A stretch of DNA of 64,000 nt, taken from the NCBI RefSeq assembly GCF_014332515.1, contig NZ_VFSD01000027.1, positions 1-64,000 of the forward strand, in the 5' to 3' direction. The notes under the pieces were generated by a model that made no database searches, had not been told where the DNA came from, and saw only the letters and a list, made by a program, of their open reading frames with translations. Origin of the DNA: Pontibacter beigongshangensis. Lineage in GTDB: Bacteria > Bacteroidota > Bacteroidia > Cytophagales > Hymenobacteraceae. The translations under genes and the position numbers were made by a program. Of the stretch, positions 1 to 8,188 are shown one piece after another (position 1 is the stretch's first letter; every line of letters begins with the position of its first letter).

Positions 1-12
1 CTTTAAAGAAAG

Positions 13-26
13 TCTTGTGTCTTTTT
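13..26 (+). repeat. short heptamer array, two units
   Basis: Two units of a TCYTRYG-like heptamer (TCTTGTG, then a diverged TCTTTTT). It lies on the palindrome side of the R element at 49-80, the same arrangement seen at 56144, 58322 and 60504. Weak alone; supported by the other copies. Confidence 0.4.
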
Positions 27-48
27 AAGCAGCACCAGAAGCAGAAGA

Positions 49-80
49 GCCTCCGGAGGGCTCATTTCATTAGAATAATT
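49..80 (+). repeat. R element copy 1
   Basis: First of 24 copies of an intergenic repeat of about 32 bp: GCCTCCGGAGGG, a T-rich spacer, then CATTAGAATAATT. The palindromic CCTCCGGAGG half is preceded by a purine-rich CAG tract. It lies downstream of the minus-strand cca gene. The rest of 1-309 shows no gene. Confidence 0.85.
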
Positions 81-309
81 TGGTTGCAAGGGTAAAAATT
101 GCCTCTTGTAAGTGCTGCCTACGCTTGTAGTTAAAAGATTGTTTGCAAAGTAATTGTCGTTTAAAACCTGTAGAAGATCATTTATATCCGATAGCTGTTC
201 GATTCTCTATCCCCCTACCATTGGTACAAAATAAAACTTAACGGTAGTATATAGTCTAAGTATATATTACCGTTATAAAGACAGAGTAAGTTTAAAAGTG
301 TAGTATAGT

Positions 310-1737
310 TTAGTTGTTTGATGAGTGAACCTGGTGAAGCCCCATTTCCTTTCCTTTCTCCAGAAGGAAGGCGAAAGCTTCCTCAGGTTCATTTTTCACA
401 GTTCCTTCCAGAATCGCTTCCGTCAAAATCTCTTTCAACTCCCCAACTGTTTTAGAGGGCTTCAGTCCAAAGGTCTCCATTATTATTTCGCCCGTGATCA
501 CCGGCTGGAAGTTCCGTAGCTTGTCGCTCTCCTCCACCTCAATCAACCGCCTTTCTACCTTATCGAAGTTCTGCAGGTAGCGTTTTACCTTGGTGTCGTT
601 CTTAGAGGTGATGTCGGCGCGGCAAAGCTTCATGAGGGCATCTATATCGTCGCCACTCTCGAACAGGAGCCGCCGGAGCGCCGAATCGGTCACAGTGTCT
701 TTTACAAGCGCGATCGGCCTGAGATGTAGCCGCACCAGCTTCTGCACAAAACGCATGTGCTCGTTCAGGGGCAGCTTCAGGTCCTTAAACAGTTTAGGTA
801 CCATGCGCGCGCCCCGCTCCTCGTGGCCATGGAAGGTCCAGCCAACTTTAGGAGAATACCGCTTGGTGTCGGGCTTGGCGATGTCGTGCAGAATGGCGGC
901 CCAGCGCAGCCATAAGTCATCCGACACCTCGGCCACATTGTCGAGCACCTGCAGGGTGTGGTAAAAATTGTCTTTGTGCGAGTTGCCCTTTATGGTCTCT
1001 ACCCCCTGCAGCTCGGCCATTTTAGGGAAAATGAGCGGCAGCAGCCCGGAGGCTAACAACAGTTTAAAGCCATAAGAAGGCACCGGCGAGAGCACTATTT
1101 TGTTCAGCTCATCCGTTATCCGCTCCTGCGACACAATCCGGATGCGCTCTTTGTTGTCGATAATGGCATCGAAGGTTTCGGGAGAGATGTCGAAATTGAG
1201 CTGGCTGGCGAACCGGATGGCACGCATCATCCGGAGCGGATCGTCGGAGAAGGTGATGTTCGGCTCCAGCGGGGTCCGGATCAGTTTTTTGCGCATATCT
1301 ACTTGCCCATCGAACCGGTCTATCAACTCGCCGTAATTTTTCTTATTCAGGCTGATGCCAAGCGCATTTATCGTAAAATCGCGCCTTTTCAGGTCATCTT
1401 CCAGGGTTCCGGTTTCTACTTCCGGCTTGCGCGAATGCTCCCGGTACGACTCCTTGCGAGCCCCTACAAACTCTATTTCCCACTCCCCGTCGCGGAGCAT
1501 GGCCGTACCAAAATGTTTGAACACGGCCACTTTTGGCCGGTGCGGCAACATTTTCGATACCTTCTCAGCCAGTGCTATGCCATTGCCTACACACACTACA
1601 TCTATATCCTTCGATGGCCGCTTCAGGACGAGGTCGCGTACAAACCCTCCTATCACGTAAGCTTCTACGTTGAGTTCGGCGGCTGCGGCAGCCACAACTT
1701 CAAAAATGGGATGTGGTGGTAATTGTATCAAGTTCAT
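310..1737 (-). CDS. cca: CCA tRNA nucleotidyltransferase / poly(A) polymerase family, HD domain
   Basis: Adds or repairs the 3' CCA end of tRNAs in the cytoplasm. The nucleotidyltransferase head is clear: a GGFVRD motif at residues 30-35, the metal-binding DID at 44-46, and RRDFTINALG near 118. An RNA/head-binding region follows, then an HD domain with LHDIAKPDT near residue 285. At 475 residues it is the length of HD-containing bacterial CCA enzymes. The HD part suggests phosphatase/phosphodiesterase activity, but that is family knowledge only. It lies 92 bp downstream of tsaC on the same strand, so a tRNA-maturation operon is plausible. Poly(A) polymerase activity cannot be excluded from sequence. 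Confidence 0.93.
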   Translation of the reverse strand: MNLIQLPPHPIFEVVAAAAAELNVEAYVIGGFVRDLVLKRPSKDIDVVCVGNGIALAEKVSKMLPHRPKVAVFKHFGTAMLRDGEWEIEFVGARKESYREHSRKPEVETGTLEDDLKRRDFTINALGISLNKKNYGELIDRFDGQVDMRKKLIRTPLEPNITFSDDPLRMMRAIRFASQLNFDISPETFDAIIDNKERIRIVSQERITDELNKIVLSPVPSYGFKLLLASGLLPLIFPKMAELQGVETIKGNSHKDNFYHTLQVLDNVAEVSDDLWLRWAAILHDIAKPDTKRYSPKVGWTFHGHEERGARMVPKLFKDLKLPLNEHMRFVQKLVRLHLRPIALVKDTVTDSALRRLLFESGDDIDALMKLCRADITSKNDTKVKRYLQNFDKVERRLIEVEESDKLRNFQPVITGEIIMETFGLKPSKTVGELKEILTEAILEGTVKNEPEEAFAFLLEKGKEMGLHQVHSSNN

Positions 1738-1829
1738 TGCAAAAATTAAAGCCTCAAGCCGCTGTCATGCTGCCTGAGGCACAAAATTAATCGAATAAAC
1801 CGAAACCGCTACTCTCTGGCCGTGAGCCG

Positions 1830-2405
1830 CTACTCCCGAAGCACCTTTGTGTCGCCATTAGGCTCGATTTTAATTATTCGCGAAGGTTTTTCGGGCGCGG
1901 TCTCGTCCTGCTTTATCCGGACAATAAAATCGACCTGTTTTTTTATATCGTCATGGATGTCGGCAAAGGTACGGGGAGTAGGCTCACCGCTCCTATTTGC
2001 CGATGTGGAGACAACTGGGCGCCTGAACTGCATGAGCAACCGATGGCAAAAATCATCCTTCGGTATCCTTACAGCGATACTACCGTCTGTGGAGATAAGT
2101 TCTGGCGGAAAGTTTTTGGCTCCTGAAAACACAAACGTGGTGGGGCGCTCCTGGCTCTGGAGCAGTTCCTCAAAGTTTTCCGGCACCTCCTGCACATACC
2201 GCTCCAGCATGTCGATGTTTGCCATGAGCACAATCATGGCCTTCGACTCGTCACGCCCTTTTATTTTGTAAATCTTTTGCACAGCCTCGGCATTCATGGC
2301 ATCGCAGCCTATACCCCACACGGTATCTGTAGGGTAAAGCACTGCGTTGCCTAGCAAAAGCTCATCTTCTGTTAACTGTACTTCCTTCAGGAGTTGATTC
2401 ATCAT
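1830..2405 (-). CDS. tsaC: L-threonylcarbamoyladenylate synthase (TsaC/YrdC type)
   Basis: Makes threonylcarbamoyl-AMP from threonine, bicarbonate and ATP, the first step of t6A37 tRNA modification. The YrdC fold is recognisable from YPTDTVWGIGCDA near residues 24-36, the following KGR loop (KIKGRDESKAM) and the STSANRSGEPTP signature late in the protein. At 191 residues it is the short TsaC form without the extra Sua5 domain. It probably heads a two-gene tRNA-maturation unit with cca downstream. The start codon is followed by MNQLLKEVQL; a second Met directly after the first makes the exact start uncertain by one codon. Confidence 0.93.
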   Translation of the reverse strand: MMNQLLKEVQLTEDELLLGNAVLYPTDTVWGIGCDAMNAEAVQKIYKIKGRDESKAMIVLMANIDMLERYVQEVPENFEELLQSQERPTTFVFSGAKNFPPELISTDGSIAVRIPKDDFCHRLLMQFRRPVVSTSANRSGEPTPRTFADIHDDIKKQVDFIVRIKQDETAPEKPSRIIKIEPNGDTKVLRE

Positions 2406-2673
2406 ATTTTCTGCTTTGGGTTATGCTATTCTTTTACGTAAGATTTAGCAAAAGCAAAGGTATATATGCCAGGTTAAGGTAGTGTTAATACCAGCATGTT
2501 AAAAAGTCTTTTCTGCAGGCTCGAATGCTACAATATACTGTTACCTCTATATCACACAGCAAAGCGGCTACAACCTAGTAGCTGAGCAGCAGCAGCAAAG
2601 AACGACAAAAGTTGAAACTGATCAGACTTCTTTTATTCCGCAGGTGCACGTAAGTTTTACTGAGTGGAGGAGC

Positions 2674-2703
2674 AATTATTCTAATGAAAAATGCCCTCCC
2701 GGC
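2674..2703 (-). repeat. R element copy 2
   Basis: Reverse-oriented copy: AATTATTCTAATGAAAAATG followed by CCCTCCCGGC. It lies in the 345-bp gap between the glycan operon's last gene and tsaC. A CTGCTG tract follows on the palindrome side. The palindrome is degraded compared with CCTCCGGAGG. Confidence 0.8.
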
Positions 2704-2750
2704 ATCTCTGCTGCTTTAGGTGCATCAAACGGGAAGACCTGCCGTATTAC

Positions 2751-3902
2751 CTAAACTGCCTCTGCTTTCCGGTAATGTTTTCTCAGAAAGGTCGAAACAG
2801 TCATTTTTTCAATTTTATGATAATTCCCCGAGTTCTCCGGCTTTTGATCTTCAGGGTGCTGCGAAAGTTTTTTTCCGTACACTGCTGCAGACAGGTTTGA
2901 CCGTTCGCTGGCGAATTGCTTTAAGTGCAGAAAGTTTTTCCTGATAGTCAGATATTTCCTGTATCCCATCAGGCGGGTCCGAACGGCGACCTGGTTTAAA
3001 AAGTTGACTTTACCTTCATCTGATGCCGGGTCTAAACTGATCCTCTTCAAAGATAAGAGAAGATACTGCTTGGTATAGTATAAGATACTCCTGAGACTCC
3101 TGAAATTAAAAGACAGCTCAGATCGGCTACCTTGGGTGACAAAAATATTATAGGCATCCAGCACCTCAAAACAAGCGGTGCTCTCTCTCAGGTAACGAAG
3201 ATAATAATCCCATGACTGCCGCTCCTTTACCATAAAATGCTTAAAAGTAAGGCGCTCGTCATACCAAATATCATACCCGATCATGGCCAGGGCATAGCAC
3301 ATCTCGTAATCGCCTCCGGAACTAAGGGCGGAAGCCACTCTGTCTGTGAGCAAGGGCTTAAAGCCTATCTCATACAATTGGTCGTAGGCCGATTTCCGCA
3401 GCACACACCCTGCCCCATATACAGTGTTCTGGGCAACTTTGCCAGAAGCGGGTGCCTGATGCCCGTTGGCAAACAATCGCAGCTGGGTTGCGAAATAAGG
3501 GGGCTCTTCCTCGTACACCAACTCACCCTGCCCTCCTAAGGCTCCAATGGATGGATGCTGCTCCATCAGGTCGAAAGCCAGGTTCACATAACCCGGATTG
3601 AGCCAGTTGTCATCGTCGCAAAGAAGAATATAGTTGAACTGGGCATGCGCATACCCTAGCTCCCGGGCATATGTGAGGCCTGATTTAGGCTGGTGCAGGA
3701 GCGAGAACTTAACCTTGCAATTATATTGTTGCCATTCTTCCTCCACTACCTTAGCTGTATGATCGGTGGAGGCGTTATCGACAATTATAATTTCCCAGAG
3801 CACATCCGGCCTAACACACATCTGAGCCAGGTGCCTTAATGTTTCCGGAAGGAGTTTTGCACCATTATAGGTGCAGATAATAATGGATACACCCGGTGTC
3901 AT
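2751..3902 (-). CDS. family 2 glycosyltransferase
   Basis: A GT-A fold glycosyltransferase predicted to transfer a sugar from a nucleotide-sugar donor during surface-glycan synthesis. The N-terminus (SIIICTYNGAKLLPETL) and the IIIVDNASTDHT donor-binding strand are typical of GT2, and an acidic LLCDDDNW motif near residue 95 fits the metal/nucleotide site. The C-terminal 120 residues are helical and basic, with no clear membrane spans, so it probably acts at the cytoplasmic face. It is the last gene of the glycan operon and overlaps its upstream neighbour by 4 bp, implying translational coupling. Donor and acceptor cannot be read from sequence. Confidence 0.9.
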   Translation of the reverse strand: MTPGVSIIICTYNGAKLLPETLRHLAQMCVRPDVLWEIIIVDNASTDHTAKVVEEEWQQYNCKVKFSLLHQPKSGLTYARELGYAHAQFNYILLCDDDNWLNPGYVNLAFDLMEQHPSIGALGGQGELVYEEEPPYFATQLRLFANGHQAPASGKVAQNTVYGAGCVLRKSAYDQLYEIGFKPLLTDRVASALSSGGDYEMCYALAMIGYDIWYDERLTFKHFMVKERQSWDYYLRYLRESTACFEVLDAYNIFVTQGSRSELSFNFRSLRSILYYTKQYLLLSLKRISLDPASDEGKVNFLNQVAVRTRLMGYRKYLTIRKNFLHLKQFASERSNLSAAVYGKKLSQHPEDQKPENSGNYHKIEKMTVSTFLRKHYRKAEAV

Positions 3903-4879
3903 AAGATGTTGAATTTCATTTTGAGCCGTACTTTCGCAATTTTCCAGAGTAGCTTAAAGTCCAGGTGCATCTGCAGCGCATGCCGGATTTGTGCCTTCGC
4001 CCCCTCTTTATTCTGAACAGAATGCCACACCAGGTCTGCCACCCCAACCCCATAATGGGCATAAAACTTTTTAGATTTGTTTAGTACAGACTTCCTGTAA
4101 GCTATAGGCAAATATCCCTGAATGACCTCCATCACCTGCAGCATATCTTTGGTGTTCTGGCCAGTCAGGAATTTCGTGCTGGAGATGGAGCTGGCATGCT
4201 TCCGATACTCGGCCAGAAATTCAGGAGTATAGGCAACGGGGTAATGTTTTGCAATCCGGACCCACATCTCCCAGTCTTCGCCATAGGTTACACCATAAAA
4301 CCCGCCTAATTTCTCATATACTTCGCGCCGCACCACAGTAGCCACATATTGCGAGAGGTTCCGAACAGCGACCCGGAGCAGCCAGTTCTCCAGGATGCCT
4401 TCTTCCTGCATCTGCATTGTCTGCTCATAAAGTCTTCGACCGGCTTCATTCACGTACCTGAAGCGGCAAAGGGCAGCGCCAGCCTCCGGAAACCGGCTAA
4501 AAAGATGGCCCATTTTTTCATAAAATTCAGGATAAACCCGGTCATCTCCATGCAGTAAATGCACCAGCTCGCCTTTTGAGCGGTTAATGCAGGTTTCAAA
4601 ATTACGGAGGCTACCCACGTTTTCTGGCTGGCGGAAGTATTTTATTCTGCCTTTGCCGATTCGCATTACCATTGCTTCTACATCTGCATCGGTACTGGTA
4701 TCATCAACCACCTCTATTTGCATATCCTGCTCCGGCAGTTGCTGTTCAAGTACACTTTGTAAAGTTTCGGGCAGAAAATCAGCACAGTTATAAACAGGAA
4801 TCATCACGGACCATAAGGGCCGAGATCTGTCTTTTGCTAAAGGCGCTATTGCCGGAGGAGTTAATGGTACTCTATTCAC
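3899..4879 (-). CDS. family 2 glycosyltransferase
   Basis: Predicted cytoplasmic GT-A glycosyltransferase of the glycan operon. Residues about 22-60 carry the donor-binding region (SVMIPVYNCADFLPETL, then VVDDTSTDADV). The acidic motif is an LLHGDDRV variant of the usual DxD, near residue 112. The FYGVTYGEDWEMWVRIAKHY block is the usual GT2 catalytic-base region. Its end overlaps the start of the next gene by 4 bp. The spacer before it (4880-5177) is the longest in the operon and carries an R element, so expression of the last two glycosyltransferases may be partly separate from that of the upstream genes. Specificity unknown. Confidence 0.9.
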   Translation of the reverse strand: MNRVPLTPPAIAPLAKDRSRPLWSVMIPVYNCADFLPETLQSVLEQQLPEQDMQIEVVDDTSTDADVEAMVMRIGKGRIKYFRQPENVGSLRNFETCINRSKGELVHLLHGDDRVYPEFYEKMGHLFSRFPEAGAALCRFRYVNEAGRRLYEQTMQMQEEGILENWLLRVAVRNLSQYVATVVRREVYEKLGGFYGVTYGEDWEMWVRIAKHYPVAYTPEFLAEYRKHASSISSTKFLTGQNTKDMLQVMEVIQGYLPIAYRKSVLNKSKKFYAHYGVGVADLVWHSVQNKEGAKAQIRHALQMHLDFKLLWKIAKVRLKMKFNIL

Positions 4880-5060
4880 AAAATTTTATGCTTTACACGC
4901 AGATAGTAGTTAAGTTCTTCTACATTATACACCAAGAATGATAATCGGAGTTCAGTGTTTAATAAATGGTGGTGCACACCTTCTTAATTTGTAATGCCCA
5001 CCATGTTTGCGGGACCAGGGAGGGCCTCAAATCTCCCCATATCATCAACACGACATCTGC

Positions 5061-5089
5061 TCTGGAGGGCCCTTTTCATTCAAATAATT
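5061..5089 (+). repeat. R element copy 3, inside the glycan operon
   Basis: TCTGGAGGGCCCTTTTCATT followed by CAAATAATT, the CAAAT subtype. It sits in the 298-bp spacer between two glycosyltransferase genes on the opposite strand. The CCTCCGGAGG palindrome is reduced to one half-site. No other gene is visible in the spacer. Confidence 0.8.
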
Positions 5090-5177
5090 ACACTATCACT
5101 CTGGAATATGCTTTAGGTTCCTTTCCGTACTACATTAAGCCATTACAAGCGCTACCCTTTATACCAGCTTGGCTCAT

Positions 5178-6188
5178 TTAAGTCTTAGCCAGGCTCCTCC
5201 ATTTGGTTTTGATGAGGTACGAAAGATACTGAATATTAAAATCGCGAAGAAGTAAATATACCACCTTTGGCTTAGAAAAATGCTGCAAAAAATACTCCAG
5301 GATGTATTTCCTCTTATAAAACGCAGCTTTTTTTATAGCCTTATCGCTCTTATTTATGTTGTTCTTTGCCAGGATCCCTTTGGTTAACAAATCCAACTGA
5401 TGCAAACATTTTAGTACACTTGTCGCACTCGATTCCTCTAGAAGAGGTTTAAAATTGTGTTGTAAACATTCCAAGTGACTATCTGGCATGGTAAAATCAC
5501 TGCCTGCGTAGTAGCGGAAGTTTCTGAGCAGCTGCTCATGCTGCGCCTTTTCGTACTCTTGCTTTTTCAGCACCTGGTGTAAACTCTGCCCTGATATGCG
5601 GTAGTGCAGTAAAATTTCCGGCAGGTTATAAATCTTGTGACTCCTCGATAGCTGCCAGAATAGCTCAAAATCTTCCGCGTAGGGTACCGAATACATGCCA
5701 ACTTCTTTTACAGCATCTTTCCTATACATTACGGTAGGATGGTATATCCAGCAAATAAAGGTAAGATTATAGTAAAAATACTCGCTCTTAAAACTATCTA
5801 CCCTGACTAATTTCCCTTCTTCTGTTATTACCTTAACCAACGACGAAACCATGGCACAATCGGGGTGCGCCTGCATGTAATCATATTGTTTCTGCAGACG
5901 CTGCGGAAGGCTTATGTCATCCGCATCCATGCGGGCAATAAGCGGGGCTATTGCAAGCTCAATACCGTTGTTCAATGTTGCAGAAATCCCTAGATTTCTT
6001 TCATTTTGAACAAACTTTATCCGGCAGTCGTCAAATCCGGTAACGATCGCTGCGGTTTGGTCTGTGGAGCCATCATCAATAATCAGAAATTCGAAATCCT
6101 GAAATGTCTGTTGCAGGATGCTTTCAATCGCTTCTGCCACAAATCGCTCAGCATTGTACACAGGCATCAAAACAGTTAACGCGGCCAT
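5178..6188 (-). CDS. family 2 glycosyltransferase
   Basis: GT-A glycosyltransferase with a very standard N-terminus: TVLMPVYNAERFVAEAI at residues 4-20, FLIIDDGSTDQT about 33-44 and an ARMDADDISLP catalytic DxD segment near residue 90. The SVPYAEDFELFWQLSR block is the usual late GT2 motif. It resembles enzymes adding hexoses in O-antigen or capsule assembly, but donor and acceptor are not readable. It starts 7 bp after the preceding gene's stop, so it is co-transcribed and probably coupled. The C-terminal 90 residues are Lys-rich and end in a basic segment, which may help membrane association. Confidence 0.9.
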   Translation of the reverse strand: MAALTVLMPVYNAERFVAEAIESILQQTFQDFEFLIIDDGSTDQTAAIVTGFDDCRIKFVQNERNLGISATLNNGIELAIAPLIARMDADDISLPQRLQKQYDYMQAHPDCAMVSSLVKVITEEGKLVRVDSFKSEYFYYNLTFICWIYHPTVMYRKDAVKEVGMYSVPYAEDFELFWQLSRSHKIYNLPEILLHYRISGQSLHQVLKKQEYEKAQHEQLLRNFRYYAGSDFTMPDSHLECLQHNFKPLLEESSATSVLKCLHQLDLLTKGILAKNNINKSDKAIKKAAFYKRKYILEYFLQHFSKPKVVYLLLRDFNIQYLSYLIKTKWRSLAKT

Positions 6189-6195
6189 ACTTTAC

Positions 6196-7161
6196 CTATT
6201 TAATCTGATGCAGTCGTTTTTTAATAAATTGCTTGGCAAAGACAGGCACCGCTTTTTTGGTTAGCTGCACAACCTGGTGTGGCAATGTATGAGTAAAGAA
6301 AAAAAGTTTCGGATGATGGTAAGGGAATAAGGCTTTTTGAAGCAGTTCATCTAATGCTTTTTCCCTGAACCCTTTCTCCTCAATATAGACTGATAACCAC
6401 TCCAAGAAATAATGCCTTACTACATGGTACTGCCCTTTTTGCTTTACCTGGTACATGGTGGAGTCGGGGCGCTGCCGGTAAAGATTATGGCAGGAAAAAC
6501 TGATATAGACATGGCAATTGAGGTATATCTTGCTCAAGAATGCCTGGTCTTCGTACAACTGATATTGTTTAACGAAAGACTCTTCGAAACCTCCCACCTT
6601 AACGACAGCAGACTTCTTTAACATTAGCGCACTAGGGCCTGGGGTGTTGCCTTGGCATAATGGATAGAGCTGTAGCATTAGTTGTCCGGGCGCATAAACT
6701 TTCCGCGCCTCTGCCCCAATGCGGATTACGACGTTTTTTTTATCAGGATTACACCAGCTATACCAGTGCAGAGAGGCTTCTGCCACCATCTCAACAACAG
6801 GATGGTCTCTAAAAATAGCCACCTGGCTCGACAACTTTTGAGGCAACCACACATCGTCTGCATCGAGGAGAGCTATCAGGGCACCTTTGGATTTTAAGAC
6901 GCCAACATTCCGGCTAACCGTTGCCCCTCTGTTTGCATGCCCTTCGTGCTCATGATAAAAAATCTTGTCGGGATACGCAGCGGCAAATCTTTTAGCGATT
7001 TCGGTACTTGCATTTGTTGATCCATCATCCACCAGCAGCAATTCCCAATGTGAGTAATCTTGCTCCAGCACGCTTTTAATCGTTTCTTCCAAAAATTGCT
7101 CCTCATTCATGAACGGTAGAACTACGGACACAAGCGGCATATTTTGGTTAACCTCAGACAT
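6196..7161 (-). CDS. family 2 glycosyltransferase
   Basis: GT2 enzyme with LVSVVLPFMNEEQFLEETI at its N-terminus, LLLVDDGSTNAST for nucleotide binding and IALLDADDVWLPQKL carrying the DxD. The YEDQAFLSKIYL block occupies the late acidic position. The C-terminus is basic and has a short hydrophobic stretch (LFFFTHTLPHQVVQL), perhaps for membrane contact. It lies between a glycosyltransferase (7 bp away) and a deacetylase gene (9 bp away), in the middle of the operon. The sugar transferred is unknown. Confidence 0.9.
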   Translation of the reverse strand: MSEVNQNMPLVSVVLPFMNEEQFLEETIKSVLEQDYSHWELLLVDDGSTNASTEIAKRFAAAYPDKIFYHEHEGHANRGATVSRNVGVLKSKGALIALLDADDVWLPQKLSSQVAIFRDHPVVEMVAEASLHWYSWCNPDKKNVVIRIGAEARKVYAPGQLMLQLYPLCQGNTPGPSALMLKKSAVVKVGGFEESFVKQYQLYEDQAFLSKIYLNCHVYISFSCHNLYRQRPDSTMYQVKQKGQYHVVRHYFLEWLSVYIEEKGFREKALDELLQKALFPYHHPKLFFFTHTLPHQVVQLTKKAVPVFAKQFIKKRLHQIK

Positions 7162-7170
7162 ATTCTAAAA

Positions 7171-8184
7171 TTAATGGCTCCATTGCTTCAGCTTACCAGC
7201 GAAAACTTCTTGTGGCCAGTCTGCCACCTGAAACCTACCTAGCCGATAAACAGGGGAGCGTTTTGAAATGGCATGCTCTTCGGTGGTTAAAGCAGCAAAA
7301 AGCCCTATCTCCTCCGCCACTCGTTCGGTTTGGTAGTTGTAGTTTCCATACGGGTAAGCCAACAGTTGTATTTCACGTCCTGTATAGGTCCTCAACTCAG
7401 CTATATTTTGAGAAATCTCCTGCTTTTGCACCTCCATGGAATGATAAGCCAATGCTGGATGCGACACAGTGTGAGCCCCAATTTCGAAGCGAGGGTTTTG
7501 GGCTAATGCGCTAAGCTGGCTCACAGACATACTAATGATATCTGCACGTGCGCTAGCAGATGCTCCTGCCCAAGTCCTGATCTCCTGCATACACTGCAGC
7601 TGGCTGGCTACAGGCAGAGGTTTTATAGCCTGCCAAAGTTCCAAGAAAAGCATGCATCGTTCTGTAACTGGAGTCTCCAGGCACGCATTCCACAACTGGT
7701 GCTTTTGAACCAGTCCGTCATGTAGCCGCGCCTCTTCTCCTAACCCACGTTTTATCGTCTGACCGCAAAAATTAAAATCGGCTAAAGCTGGCAATAGTGT
7801 ACCATACAGGATTAACTCTTCCAGTTCATCCCACCAGAATTCTTTTGCTTTACCAATGTTACCTGTAGCTACAAAAAAGGTGGCGGGGAGGCTGTATTGC
7901 TCAAGCAGTGGCTTTGCAACCAAAAAGTTATCTGCATAGCCATCATCAAATGTTATGGCTATGCTGCCATGGCGAAGTTTGCCGCTTTTGGCCCCCGAAA
8001 TCAGTTCAGGCAGTGGCATAACTTTTCCAAGCTTTTTTAGCCATTGCAAGTGGGCCTCAAAGTTGGCTGTGCTAACAGCTATATCCCACACATCTGATGA
8101 AGGCTCGGCAATGCGGTGATACATCAATACCAATGCCCTAGCTTCAAAAAACTGCCTGTATATGTGCCGTAGCTGAGCTTTCAA
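7171..8184 (-). CDS. polysaccharide deacetylase family protein (NodB domain)
   Basis: A carbohydrate esterase 4-type deacetylase, likely removing N- or O-acetyl groups from the glycan made by this operon. Visible motifs are ITFDDGYADN near residue 77 (catalytic Asp and metal-binding Asp), FEIGAHTVSHPAL near 245 (the metal-binding HxxxH) and AYPYGNYN near 290. No signal peptide is evident (the protein begins MKAQLRHIYRQFFEARALVLMYHRI), so it may act in the cytoplasm or on a lipid-linked intermediate. It ends 9 bp before the next glycosyltransferase. An insertion of about 90 residues separates the two metal-binding motifs. Confidence 0.88.
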   Translation of the reverse strand: MKAQLRHIYRQFFEARALVLMYHRIAEPSSDVWDIAVSTANFEAHLQWLKKLGKVMPLPELISGAKSGKLRHGSIAITFDDGYADNFLVAKPLLEQYSLPATFFVATGNIGKAKEFWWDELEELILYGTLLPALADFNFCGQTIKRGLGEEARLHDGLVQKHQLWNACLETPVTERCMLFLELWQAIKPLPVASQLQCMQEIRTWAGASASARADIISMSVSQLSALAQNPRFEIGAHTVSHPALAYHSMEVQKQEISQNIAELRTYTGREIQLLAYPYGNYNYQTERVAEEIGLFAALTTEEHAISKRSPVYRLGRFQVADWPQEVFAGKLKQWSH

Positions 8185-8188
8185 AGTA

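Noticed and set aside
49..80. R elements as intrinsic terminators
   Set aside because: CCTCCGGAGG is a loop-less palindrome, several copies lie inside operons, and orientation does not follow transcription; other proper terminators are present beside them.
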